A DNA stretch of 64,000 nt from UBA974 sp002292405. Its GTDB lineage: Bacteria; Bacteroidota; Bacteroidia; Flavobacteriales_D; Sanyastnellaceae. How positions within the stretch are numbered: position 1 is the first letter of the stretch; each line of letters starts with the position of its first letter. The notes under the pieces were generated by a model, which did not search any database, was not told the origin of the DNA, and saw only the letters and a list, made by a program, of their open reading frames with translations. Location: positions 558,001 to 622,000 of the forward strand of contig CALTBR010000003.1 of the NCBI GenBank assembly GCA_943842425.1, read 5' to 3'. Of this stretch, positions 8,609 to 17,369 are shown one piece after another. A program made the translations under genes and the position numbers.

Positions 8609-10236
8609 GTACTGAGCTATTATTTACAAGGCCAGCCTTTTATATATTCCTTCTAACAGTGATGGTAGGGCTTTCGATGCTGAAGAATAAATCGGCTATG
8701 CGCAATGCCTTTTTGTTTGCAGCAAGCTTGTTTTTCTACTGGAAGACAAGTGCTGCTTTCGTATTTCTGCTTCTCTTCTCTACTGTAGCTGATTGGGGGA
8801 TTACCGCGGTGATGGATAAAAGTGAGAATTTGCAAAGGCGACTGTGGTTAACTCTTAGTGTTTTAATAAATCTAGGTTTGCTTGGTTTTTTCAAGTATGC
8901 CTATTTTTTTGCAGATTCTAGCGCTATGCTTTTCGACACTTCATTCAGAGTTGAATCCATATTACTGCCGGTGGGGATTTCTTTCTATACATTCCAAACC
9001 TTATCCTACTCCATCGATGTATATAGGCGTAAAGTCACCCCCGTAAAATCACTTTTAGATTTCGGATGTTATGTCACATTTTTCCCACAACTCGTAGCTG
9101 GACCTATCGTTAGGGCGAAAGACTTTATCCCGCAACTTCAAAGCAAATACGATTTAACAAGAAAAGAATTCAACCTAGGAGTGTGGTGGATTTTAACGGG
9201 TTTGATAAAAAAAATTGTGATAGCTGACTATATCGCGATGAACCTAGTCGACCGTGTTTTTGCAAACCCATCTAGCTATAGCGGCATGGAGGTGCTTCTG
9301 GGTCTATATGGATATAGCCTACAGGTATATGCCGATTTCAGTGGGTATAGCGATATAGCAATAGGGGTAGCTCTTATAATGGGATTTCGTTTGGCTGAAA
9401 ATTTCAGGTCTCCATATAAAGCGAGAAATGTAGGAGAATTTTGGAGCAGGTGGCATATTTCACTTTCTACTTGGTTAAGGGATTACTTATATATTCCTAT
9501 GGGTGGAAGCAGAAGAGCAAGCGTATTTTCCGTGATTTTCTCAATAGGAATTGTCTTGTTTGCTGGACTTATGTTTCGCGAAGGAGATGAAGTGATGAAT
9601 TTGGGCATACTGTGTATAGGTGGCGGGGCTTTAATGATGATGTATGCTTCAGGCGTAATGTTTACAAAATGGGGGGTAAAACTTGCGACATACATCAACA
9701 TCCTGGCAACGATGATTATTGGCGGCCTGTGGCATGGAGCGTCTTGGAATTTCCTTTTGTGGGGGGCGCTAAACGGAATGGGACTGCTGGTTTACAAAAT
9801 CATCGGCAGACATCTACCTTGGGCAAAAAGCGAGAAATTTTTAGCGAGGGCTTGGGGGGTGATTTTAACCTTCAACTTCATAACATTTACAAGGATTTGG
9901 TTTAGAGCGGGATCGAGCATCGGTTGGGACACCGCTGCTGGCGATCACAATATTCTAACGGAGTGGTTCACAGCAAACGATCTTTTATACCAAATCACAT
10001 ATCATTTCTACGACATCCATCCATTAGATTTACTGAAAGGGCACCTCATTGTTATTTCTTTAATGGCAGGAGGATATATGCTTCATCTCATGCCCACAAA
10101 AATAATGTCTAAAGTGATCAACAGGTTTACAACTCTTCATATAACAGTTGTTTTTTGCATAACAATTGTAGTCGCTACTATTCTTTGGAAAGTTGGTGCG
10201 GCAGCTCCCGCACCCTTTATATACTTCCAGTTCTAA
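8605..10236 (+). CDS. MBOAT family O-acyltransferase (AlgI-like)
   Basis: A 543-residue polytopic membrane protein with the MBOAT signatures: EFWSRWHISLSTWLRDY followed by IPMGGSRR near residues 275-305, and the catalytic histidine in GGLWHGASWN near 372-381. It is somewhat longer than typical AlgI. In this family the membrane protein passes an acyl group from a cytoplasmic donor across the membrane to a periplasmic SGNH partner, encoded by the overlapping upstream gene. The acyl acceptor cannot be told from sequence. The upstream LysM protein hints at peptidoglycan but does not prove it. Confidence 0.92.
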   Translation: MSTELLFTRPAFYIFLLTVMVGLSMLKNKSAMRNAFLFAASLFFYWKTSAAFVFLLLFSTVADWGITAVMDKSENLQRRLWLTLSVLINLGLLGFFKYAYFFADSSAMLFDTSFRVESILLPVGISFYTFQTLSYSIDVYRRKVTPVKSLLDFGCYVTFFPQLVAGPIVRAKDFIPQLQSKYDLTRKEFNLGVWWILTGLIKKIVIADYIAMNLVDRVFANPSSYSGMEVLLGLYGYSLQVYADFSGYSDIAIGVALIMGFRLAENFRSPYKARNVGEFWSRWHISLSTWLRDYLYIPMGGSRRASVFSVIFSIGIVLFAGLMFREGDEVMNLGILCIGGGALMMMYASGVMFTKWGVKLATYINILATMIIGGLWHGASWNFLLWGALNGMGLLVYKIIGRHLPWAKSEKFLARAWGVILTFNFITFTRIWFRAGSSIGWDTAAGDHNILTEWFTANDLLYQITYHFYDIHPLDLLKGHLIVISLMAGGYMLHLMPTKIMSKVINRFTTLHITVVFCITIVVATILWKVGAAAPAPFIYFQF

Positions 10237-10260
10237 AGAGAAAGGGGGGCTACAAGAGAA

Positions 10261-10407
10261 TTACTCCGAGATTAACTCGACATTCTGGTAAGCTTCACAA
10301 GATTGATGGTTTGCAGCGCAAGAAGGAAGACAGAAACTTATCACAGCCACGATGATTGCTAGAGTTGAATAAAAACGTGCGCGAGTGGTCGGTATAGAAA
10401 TCTTCAT
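10261..10407 (-). CDS. Small lipoprotein (48 aa)
   Basis: A short ORF with a basic N-terminus (MKISIPTTRARF), a hydrophobic stretch, and a lipobox ISFCLPSC-A, leaving a mature peptide of only about 19 residues (CAANHQSCEAYQNVELISE). Short lipoproteins with a second cysteine followed by an AY-type motif occur widely in flavobacteria, which supports the call, but no function is known. I start at the ATG at 10407, not further upstream, because the signal peptide begins there. A weak -7-like element TACCTTTC lies about 20 bases upstream (10427-10434). Confidence 0.55.
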   Translation of the reverse strand: MKISIPTTRARFYSTLAIIVAVISFCLPSCAANHQSCEAYQNVELISE

Positions 10408-10512
10408 AAGTCTTGTGTTTGAATCTGAAAGGTAGTCCTTCAAAATGAAATAAAAAAACCAATTAACAATGTTTGCTCACTTACAAACGTGTAAAACCTC
10501 TTTTTCGCATGT

Positions 10513-10520
10513 TATCTTTG
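10513..10520 (+). promoter_or_regulatory. Bacteroidota -7 promoter element TATCTTTG
   Basis: A perfect TAnnTTTG element lies four bases before the ATG at 10525, so the transcript of the small membrane protein gene would be leaderless or nearly so. Confidence 0.6.
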
Positions 10521-10524
10521 TAAA

Positions 10525-10845
10525 ATGAATAAAGACGGACAGATGATTCGAGTGACTTTGTGGGCGATAATGACGATTACCACCCTTTTTCTCTTCTCAG
10601 AGCTTTTAGACAACATGTTTTCATCACAAGCGGCTATCATCTCAGAAGCTTTCGATTTATTCAGAACTCCGCTTATGATCATCCAATTTCTAGGTCTTGG
10701 GACTTTATTTGTGGACCTTGTAGTTAGATTCGATAGGCTGAATGAAAGATTTAGAGTTCTTCACGTCATAGCCGTAGGGTACTGTATCATTTCATATATG
10801 TTCCAAATCTTTGTGTTTTATATGGATTCGGCATTCTTAGCTTAA
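10525..10845 (+). CDS. Small integral membrane protein, unknown function
   Basis: A 106-residue protein with three probable membrane helices (about 10-27, 45-66 and 80-101) separated by short charged loops. I do not recognise the family. The start is well supported by the TATCTTTG promoter element ending four bases upstream. The gene converges on the next gene, with the two stop codons overlapping (10842-10845). Confidence 0.7.
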   Translation: MNKDGQMIRVTLWAIMTITTLFLFSELLDNMFSSQAAIISEAFDLFRTPLMIIQFLGLGTLFVDLVVRFDRLNERFRVLHVIAVGYCIISYMFQIFVFYMDSAFLA

Positions 10846-11606
10846 TCTAGATCATACCTATAATCACCTTCATCTAACCTGTGGGGTATCATCTTAAAAA
10901 GACCATATTGTCTTTTTACATATAAGATAAACTCATACTGAGTCCACTTTTTTAACAGCTCATCTCCTGGATCACAAAACTCAGCGAACTTATCGAACTC
11001 CTCTTGTTTAAGCTGCACTATATCGTAATCCACATATTTTACAAATAATTCTTGAAGCAATTCTCGCCTGTTATCTTTATTGACTAACTCCGCCTCCAAT
11101 CTCTTTGATTGTTCACGTCGAGAGAATTGCTCATACAAAAATGTAATTGGGCTTTGTAGTGCGTTTACTCCTGACACTCTGAAATCTTTTTCATCATATC
11201 CAAGCGCTTCTATATCGTGGAGTATTTCAAGCAAAGCCCTTGGAGCATATACTTCTGCAACACCTACCTCGACTTTTAATCGTTGTAATTGGATTTGCAA
11301 TTCCGAGGCACGCATAGATTTCACAACCTCACGCTCCACAGAATAATATCCTATAGCACCGAAGACAAGTGTGTCACCTGGACACGCACGAACTAAAAAG
11401 CTTCCGTCACGCTCCACAAAAACACCTCCCCCGCTTTCGCGATTTACCGCCATAGCTGTGGGGATAATGCCACCATAAGGCTCGAATACCCAACCACTAA
11501 CGACTATTGAGGAATCGCAACGATACAATGAGGTAGAAGTTTGGCCTGAAAAAGATGCCGCAAAAAATGAAAAAGAAATGAGCCAAACGATAAAATTCTT
11601 ATACAT
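10842..11606 (-). CDS. Secreted carboxypeptidase-regulatory-like domain protein
   Basis: A 254-residue protein with a signal peptide ending near FSGQT and a beta-sandwich of the CarboxypepD_reg-like type at about residues 30-110: VSGWVFEPYGGIIPTA, then GGGVFVERDGSFLVRACPGD and LVFGAIGYYS. The C-terminal half (about 115-254) is charged and helical with no recognised domain. Proteins of this kind are common envelope proteins in Bacteroidota and often act in surface structures, but no specific role can be given. It overlaps its convergent neighbour at the stop codon. Confidence 0.75.
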   Translation of the reverse strand: MYKNFIVWLISFSFFAASFSGQTSTSLYRCDSSIVVSGWVFEPYGGIIPTAMAVNRESGGGVFVERDGSFLVRACPGDTLVFGAIGYYSVEREVVKSMRASELQIQLQRLKVEVGVAEVYAPRALLEILHDIEALGYDEKDFRVSGVNALQSPITFLYEQFSRREQSKRLEAELVNKDNRRELLQELFVKYVDYDIVQLKQEEFDKFAEFCDPGDELLKKWTQYEFILYVKRQYGLFKMIPHRLDEGDYRYDLD

Positions 11607-11665
11607 ACTCGCAAGTTAAGTCATCAAAATGTGGCAAAACATGAAAGGATTGTTAACTTCCCCAC

Positions 11666-12727
11666 ATGAGTCGTCATAAAATGTCTTCCAAGAGTAAAGC
11701 TGTCGATGCTGCGCGAAAAAGAATTCAGTCAAATCGCACTGAGGATTTTAACGCTTCTGAAATCGCAGGAGCTATTGTTGATGGAAAACGTGAAGAACTA
11801 GCAAAAGCAATAACCTTAATCGAAAGCGAAAATCCCTCGGACAGACCACTTGCTCAAGAGCTGCTTAAAGCGGTTAAGGATCTATCATCGGGCAAAGAAA
11901 CCTTGAGAATAGGAATTACTGGCATACCGGGTGTAGGGAAAAGCACTTTTATAGAGAGGCTCGGATTAGATATGATTAAGGATGGAGGGCGAGTAGCTGT
12001 TCTTGCTATTGACCCCTCTAGCAAGAAGACTGGCGGCAGTATTTTAGGTGATAAAACTAGAATGGATGAATTGGCCGTTCACAGCGCCGCCTTCGTCCGC
12101 CCATCTCCTGCCGCCGCAGCTCTTGGCGGAGTTGCAAGGGCCACCATGGAAGCCGTTATTTTATGTGAAGCAGCTGGGTATAATAAGATTATTATTGAAA
12201 CTGTCGGCGTAGGCCAAAGTGAGACTTCAGTCAGAGACATGGTTGACGTTTTCACTCTATTGCTCATTGGAGGAGCCGGCGATGAAGTACAGGGGATTAA
12301 AAAAGGAATAGTCGAAATGGCAGACTTAATTGTAGTCCACAAAGCTGACGGGGACCGCATCGACACGTGTATAAAAACAGCACAATCTTATCGCAATTCT
12401 TTGCATTTATCTCCCATGCCAGATGGAGGAGAAGCAGTCGAGGTCATGACGGCAAGTAGCGTAACCGGAGCTGGGCATAAAGAGATGAGAGAGCAGATTG
12501 AGAGTCTAGCAAAAAATTGGCGAATGTCTGGATTTTTCTTAACTCAGAGGTCAAACCAACAGTCTGACAGGATGCTCTCCCACGCAAAAGATATTTTATT
12601 AGATAAAAAAATGGGGGAATCTAGTTCTAAAGTGCTTTGGGAAGATTTATCTCAAGAAGTGAAATCGGGAAAACAAAGCGCTTTCTCTGCTGCTTGGTCA
12701 TGGGTATATAAAAACCTGGTGTCTTAA
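11666..12727 (+). CDS. meaB: Methylmalonyl-CoA mutase-associated GTPase MeaB
   Basis: A 353-residue SIMIBI-class GTPase with the P-loop GIPGVGKST (about residues 92-100), the switch segment ETVGVGQSE and the MeaB-specific GGAGDEVQGIKKG stretch. MeaB chaperones methylmalonyl-CoA mutase, protecting it from inactivation and gating cofactor loading. One oddity: the guanine-specificity motif, normally NKAD, reads HKAD here, codon CAC instead of AAC. No mutase genes lie in the window. The stop TAA overlaps the next ATG by one base. Confidence 0.93.
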   Translation: MSRHKMSSKSKAVDAARKRIQSNRTEDFNASEIAGAIVDGKREELAKAITLIESENPSDRPLAQELLKAVKDLSSGKETLRIGITGIPGVGKSTFIERLGLDMIKDGGRVAVLAIDPSSKKTGGSILGDKTRMDELAVHSAAFVRPSPAAAALGGVARATMEAVILCEAAGYNKIIIETVGVGQSETSVRDMVDVFTLLLIGGAGDEVQGIKKGIVEMADLIVVHKADGDRIDTCIKTAQSYRNSLHLSPMPDGGEAVEVMTASSVTGAGHKEMREQIESLAKNWRMSGFFLTQRSNQQSDRMLSHAKDILLDKKMGESSSKVLWEDLSQEVKSGKQSAFSAAWSWVYKNLVS

Positions 12728-13149
12728 TGGAAGCATTTGTTGCTTTAATTCTATTTGTCATAGGGTTTATTCTAGCTCGAAAATTTGAACCTAAAATCAA
12801 ATATCTCGGGTGGTTGAAACTAATAAAAATTGCCGAAAACAAGTTCTTCCTTAAAAGAGCTCGAAAGCTAAATGAAAGAGCCATGCACGTGAGAAATCAC
12901 ACCATGCGATTAAATGAGGTTACATTTTTACTTTCTAAACTTCGAGAATATGATAGCGATACTGAAACCATCAATACATTTATTGAAAGAATCGGTGTTT
13001 TAATCGACAAATTAAACATCGCTATAGCAAGCGGTAACAAAGCTTGGGCGGGTTCATTACTAACAACATTTAGCAGACATTTAAGGGAGATTCTTAACGA
13101 ATCAGCGACCAATCAAATCGAGTTTAGAACTTGCACGACTCATGTATAA
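12727..13149 (+). CDS. Membrane-anchored hypothetical protein
   Basis: A 140-residue protein with one N-terminal membrane segment (about 2-18) followed by a mostly helical, charged region with KLIKIAENKFFLKRARKL and NTFIERIGVLIDKLN. No family is recognised. It overlaps the meaB stop by one base (TAATG), so it is probably translated from the meaB message. A link to mutase maintenance is not supported by the sequence. Confidence 0.65.
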   Translation: MEAFVALILFVIGFILARKFEPKIKYLGWLKLIKIAENKFFLKRARKLNERAMHVRNHTMRLNEVTFLLSKLREYDSDTETINTFIERIGVLIDKLNIAIASGNKAWAGSLLTTFSRHLREILNESATNQIEFRTCTTHV

Positions 13150-13224
13150 CATCTGCTCTCTTTGCTATCTTCGATAAATAAAAATTCTCGGGGCTACGAA
13201 ATTTCAGACCATAAAATTTTTGAT

Positions 13225-13437
13225 ATGGACAACTCTCGATTTATTCGTTCTTTAGCTATTATGCCTTGGATTACTGATATACTCTGGGAAGCTGTCATCA
13301 ATGACCAACCCATCGACTATGTAGGAATTGAAATTAGTTCAGACTCATACGAAGCGACTTATACAATTAAGTTCGGAGGTAAGGAAATGATCCGTAGCAT
13401 TCCATTTATTGAAGGCATCAGAGGAAACGAAGAATAA
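13225..13437 (+). CDS. Small hypothetical protein
   Basis: From the ATG at 13225 this gives 70 residues beginning MDNSRFIRSLAIMP and ending GIRGNEE. The frame can be extended to a TTG at 13162. A -7-like element TATCTTCG at 13166-13173 sits inside that extension and favours the later start. No membrane segment or known domain is visible. It is followed by the convergent hisS gene. Confidence 0.5.
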   Translation: MDNSRFIRSLAIMPWITDILWEAVINDQPIDYVGIEISSDSYEATYTIKFGGKEMIRSIPFIEGIRGNEE

Positions 13438-13470
13438 AATGAAGCCTTACTATATATTTAGGAGCTTGTT

Positions 13471-14841
13471 TTAAATATTTTTCACTACTTCCTCTGGAAG
13501 TATCGTCATTTGAGTACCATCTGACATCTTCTTTAAAGTCACTTTTCCAGAATTACGTTCATCCTCTCCAATGAATACCACATAAGGGATATTTATATCG
13601 TTTGCGTATTTAATTTGCTTTTTGAGTTTTGAGGCATCTGGATACAACTCTGCAGAATAACCTAAAGTACGAATTTGAGAAACCAACTTTAACTCTTCTG
13701 AACAATTTGCGGGATCCATTTGGGTTACTAAAACGTCTGTAGTCTTGTCTATTTTTTCAGGGAATTTGTTGAAATACTCTAAAACATCCTCTATTCTATC
13801 TGCTCCGAAACTTATACCAACTCCACTCATACCTTCTAAGCCAAATATACCTGTTAGATTGTCGTAACGTCCACCTCCACAAATGCTCCCCACAGGAGAA
13901 TCAGCAACTTTTACTTCAAAAATAGCTCCTGTGTAGTAATCTAAACCACGAGCTAACATTACATCAAATTTGATCGCTGGAGCAACAATCCCATTATTCT
14001 TAGCTCTATTTAGTAGCAACTCCATTTCTTTGAGGCCAAGCTCACCCTTTTCATTTCCTTTAATAAACTCTGACAATTTAGATAAAATATCAAAACTGTT
14101 AGCACTAGAATTTATTTCAGAAAGAGTTTCAACCCCGGAAACTACGCTCTCGTTAAACCCGTTTTTTTCAAGCTCGATTTTCACTCCCTCAATCCCCACC
14201 TTATCGTACTTATCAACAGCTACAGTCCAAACTGTAAGCTTCTCATCCGGCACGCCCATAGTCGATGCTACAGCAGCTAGGATTCTTCTGTCATTTATTA
14301 AAATGGTAAAACCCGGCACTCCCAAGTCAGATAATGATTCAGAAAAAACCTGGACTAAATCTAACTCGCATAGGCTACTTGTACTCCCAATAATATCTGC
14401 GTCACACTGAGTGAATTCTTGATATCTACCCTTCCCAGGTCGATCTCCACGCCAAACATGTTGAATTTGGTATCGCCTAAAAGGAAAGGTTAAGGAGTTT
14501 CTGTGCATCACAACAAAGCGTGCAAATGGTACAGTAAGATCATAACGAAGCGCTTTTTTACTGATAGAAGGCGTAAGTTTCTTACTGTCTTTAGACTCAA
14601 GAGCTCCTTCATCCGCTTTCGCTAGGTAATCTCCGTTATTTAAGATTCTGAAAATAAGCTGATCTCCCTCTTCACCATACTTTCCAGTAAGTGTTTGTAA
14701 ATTTTCAAAAGACGGAGTTTCTATAGGCAGGAATCCGTGCTTTTCGAAGACTTTTCGAATAGTTGCAAAAATCCACTGCCTGCGAGCCATAGCACGTGGA
14801 CCGAAGTCTCTTGTTCCCTTTGGAATGGAAGGCTTACTCAT
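13471..14841 (-). CDS. hisS: Histidine--tRNA ligase
   Basis: A 456-residue class II aminoacyl-tRNA synthetase. The N-terminus KGTRDFGP is the usual HisRS opening; motif 2 reads FRRYQIQHVWRGDRPGKGR; the histidine-binding ARGLDYYTG and GGGRYDNL motifs are intact; and a C-terminal anticodon-binding domain (about 360-456) starts at TDVLVTQMD. It charges tRNA-His in the cytosol. Length is normal for bacteroidotal enzymes. It is transcribed away from ung, which lies upstream on the same strand after a gap of about 100 bases. Confidence 0.97.
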   Translation of the reverse strand: MSKPSIPKGTRDFGPRAMARRQWIFATIRKVFEKHGFLPIETPSFENLQTLTGKYGEEGDQLIFRILNNGDYLAKADEGALESKDSKKLTPSISKKALRYDLTVPFARFVVMHRNSLTFPFRRYQIQHVWRGDRPGKGRYQEFTQCDADIIGSTSSLCELDLVQVFSESLSDLGVPGFTILINDRRILAAVASTMGVPDEKLTVWTVAVDKYDKVGIEGVKIELEKNGFNESVVSGVETLSEINSSANSFDILSKLSEFIKGNEKGELGLKEMELLLNRAKNNGIVAPAIKFDVMLARGLDYYTGAIFEVKVADSPVGSICGGGRYDNLTGIFGLEGMSGVGISFGADRIEDVLEYFNKFPEKIDKTTDVLVTQMDPANCSEELKLVSQIRTLGYSAELYPDASKLKKQIKYANDINIPYVVFIGEDERNSGKVTLKKMSDGTQMTILPEEVVKNI

Positions 14842-14947
14842 TTCTTCAACCTTTTGCGGTATTTAATAAATGAAAACAAAATAAGTCCGCAAACTGCTAA
14901 CCATAAATATTGCATGCGATAAAAGTAAACAACACAGGATATAAATG

Positions 14948-15655
14948 CTACCAATTAATGGGCATTAAAGAAAATAATTCAAGACTGGCATTTACTTTAG
15001 AAAATGGCTTTGATTTAAAAAATCCTTTGTAAGAAGATAAGGGACTTGGATGGGGTGAAACATGAACAAAATGTTTTAACTCATTAATTTCAGTTTTATA
15101 CTTTTGTGCATAGGCTCCCCAAAGAATAAAACACACATTTTCTTTATTCAAATTTATCGCTCTTATAAGCTCAAGCGTAACCTCTTCCCAACCCCAATTT
15201 TTATGCGATGCTGCTCTGCCTGAAGCGACGGTCATAACAGAGTTTAATAACAACACTCCTTCTTCAGCTAAATCTGAAAGGTCAGAATTTCTGGGCGGTA
15301 ATTTTAAATCATCTGCCCTTTCCAGTAAGATGTTTCTTAGTGAGGGCGGTGTCTTCACACCCACAGGCACTGAAAATGCCAAGCCGTCTGCTTGACCTAC
15401 TCCATGATATGGATCCTGCCCTATTATCACAACCCTTACCTTACCTAACCCACACAACCTCAGGGATCTAAACACATTATTAGGAGCTGGAAAACATGTT
15501 TCTTTAGAATATGCATCCACTACCTTTTTATTTAACATATCCCAAACATCAGATTTAGGTGCCCCAGTATGTAAAAAACTTTTATTAAAAATTTTCATCC
15601 AATCTCCAACCCCTCCATTAGAGGTTAAAACGGCTGTTAAAGAACTCATTTTCAT
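14948..15655 (-). CDS. ung: Uracil-DNA glycosylase
   Basis: A family 1 uracil-DNA glycosylase with the catalytic water-activating motif GQDPYHG and the DNA-intercalation motif HPSPLS. It removes uracil from DNA in base-excision repair. The frame is open to an ATG at 15718, but residues before about 22 have no family counterpart, so I place the start at the ATG at 15655 (15649 is equally possible), giving about 235 residues, the normal length. A perfect 12-bp palindrome (15723-15734) lies in the gap shared with the divergent helicase gene. Confidence 0.95.
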   Translation of the reverse strand: MKMSSLTAVLTSNGGVGDWMKIFNKSFLHTGAPKSDVWDMLNKKVVDAYSKETCFPAPNNVFRSLRLCGLGKVRVVIIGQDPYHGVGQADGLAFSVPVGVKTPPSLRNILLERADDLKLPPRNSDLSDLAEEGVLLLNSVMTVASGRAASHKNWGWEEVTLELIRAINLNKENVCFILWGAYAQKYKTEINELKHFVHVSPHPSPLSSYKGFFKSKPFSKVNASLELFSLMPINW

Positions 15656-15722
15656 AATAATATGACTTTCATGATAAACTGATTCATACAACTGTTTTAA
15701 AATATTGTGTATAATCATACGA

Positions 15723-15734
15723 CGATAATTATCG
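15723..15734. promoter_or_regulatory. 12-bp palindrome between ung and helicase genes
   Basis: CGATAATTATCG is a perfect inverted repeat in the intergenic region between the divergent ung and helicase genes. It could be an operator, but the sequence alone does not say for which regulator, and AT-rich DNA yields such palindromes by chance. Confidence 0.25.
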
Positions 15735-15800
15735 ACTAAGCAATGTACATGGTATTTTTGTCTTTTACAATTTGTTTAATTAACGACTATTTCGGAATCG

Positions 15801-17351
15801 ATGGATCCTAAAATCAGGGCTCGCCTAGAAAGTAAAAGTGGTAAAACGCTTTATGGATACCAGAAATTGGCTATCGATGAAATGATGCAAAAGTTCGTTG
15901 ATAAACAAACGAACTATAATCTTCTTTTCCAACTCCCTACAGGTGGCGGAAAGACCGTTATATTTTCTGAATTAGCAAAGAAATTTATACTATCAACAGG
16001 TAAAAAGGTTCTTATTCTCACTCACCGTATTGAGCTTCTAGGCCAAACCTCAAATTTGCTATCTGAGATTGGAGTGCCTAACAAAGTCATCAACGCTAAA
16101 GTGAAAGATCTTGATGACGGGAAGGAGCATTGGTGTTACGTGGCTATGGTTGAGACACTCAACAATCGCATTAACGATGAGCAAATGGAGTTTGACAACT
16201 TAGGCCTTGTAATTGTCGATGAAGCTCACTACAACAGCTTCAGGAAATTATTCAAGCACTTCAGAGACCAAATCCTACTAGGAGTTACTGCTACCCCATT
16301 AAGCTCTAACATTAAACTTCCTCTTAATGATAACTACAACGAATTAATTGTAGGTGAAAGCATCGCTTCATTAGTGGATGCTGGATATCTCTCAAGAGCA
16401 AAGACTTACAACTACGACGTAAACCTAAGGGCTCTTAAAGTGGGGATTAACGGGGACTACACTGTTAGTTCTTCTGAGAGACTATACGGAAACTACCTCA
16501 TGCAGGAAAAGCTTCTCTATGCATACGAAGAGAAAGCCAAGGGAAGTAAAACGCTAATCTTTAACAATGGAATTAGCACCTCTAAGCAGGTACAGGCTAT
16601 GTTTAATGAGGAAGGTTATGAATGCAAACACTTAGATAACACACATAGCGAAAAAGAAAGAGCCGAGATACTTAAATGGTTTCACGATAAACCAGACGCC
16701 ATTCTATCTTCCGTAAGTATTTTAACCACTGGGTTCGATGAGCCTACTGTTTCTACTATTATTCTAAATCGCGCCACTAAATCTCTCACTCTGTATCACC
16801 AAATGATAGGTCGCGGATCTAGAGCTCTTCCCAATAAGAAGAGTTTTAACGTGATTGATCTGGGAAACAATGCTAGGCGGTTTGGTCTATGGGATTCCCA
16901 TATAAACTGGCATGAGATCTTTAAAGAACCACAGTCATTTATCGATGGACTTTATTCTGATGAAGAGATTGAAGATGAGTTTGTTTATGAAATCCCTAAA
17001 GAATTAGCTAAGAGATTTGAAGGTGGACCTGATGCTGAATTTGACATGCTCAAAGTTTATGAAAATGTTATGAAGAAAGCTGAACGCCCTAAAAAGGCTG
17101 TAGATCTTAGCATGATTCAACATAAGGCTATTATCCAATATGCAGCCACAGATTATTGGGATGCTGTTGATATTATCAATAAGTTGCAGGATGATATTAA
17201 TTTTAGGGTGAAGATTTATGCCAAATGCATGGCAAAAACCACTGATAATTATAGAACGTGGCTACAAGACGAATACACGCGTCGCTTAAAGACTGAATTA
17301 CGTCATGAATTCAACTCTGTTTTATCTGAAGAAACGAGAGCGAAGAATTAA
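15801..17351 (+). CDS. DEAD/DEAH-box superfamily II helicase
   Basis: A 516-residue SF2 helicase with Walker A PTGGGKTVIF (about residues 47-56), DEAH box VIVDEAHYNS, motif III GVTATP, and motif VI QMIGRGSRA; the C-terminal RecA domain lies at about 225-360. It resembles the SSL2/RadD-like group of DNA helicases. The tail (about 370-516) has no named domain. It is divergent from ung, which suggests a repair role, but that is inference. The substrate cannot be determined. Confidence 0.88.
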   Translation: MDPKIRARLESKSGKTLYGYQKLAIDEMMQKFVDKQTNYNLLFQLPTGGGKTVIFSELAKKFILSTGKKVLILTHRIELLGQTSNLLSEIGVPNKVINAKVKDLDDGKEHWCYVAMVETLNNRINDEQMEFDNLGLVIVDEAHYNSFRKLFKHFRDQILLGVTATPLSSNIKLPLNDNYNELIVGESIASLVDAGYLSRAKTYNYDVNLRALKVGINGDYTVSSSERLYGNYLMQEKLLYAYEEKAKGSKTLIFNNGISTSKQVQAMFNEEGYECKHLDNTHSEKERAEILKWFHDKPDAILSSVSILTTGFDEPTVSTIILNRATKSLTLYHQMIGRGSRALPNKKSFNVIDLGNNARRFGLWDSHINWHEIFKEPQSFIDGLYSDEEIEDEFVYEIPKELAKRFEGGPDAEFDMLKVYENVMKKAERPKKAVDLSMIQHKAIIQYAATDYWDAVDIINKLQDDINFRVKIYAKCMAKTTDNYRTWLQDEYTRRLKTELRHEFNSVLSEETRAKN

Positions 17352-17369
17352 GCTGATTTTAATTTGAGT

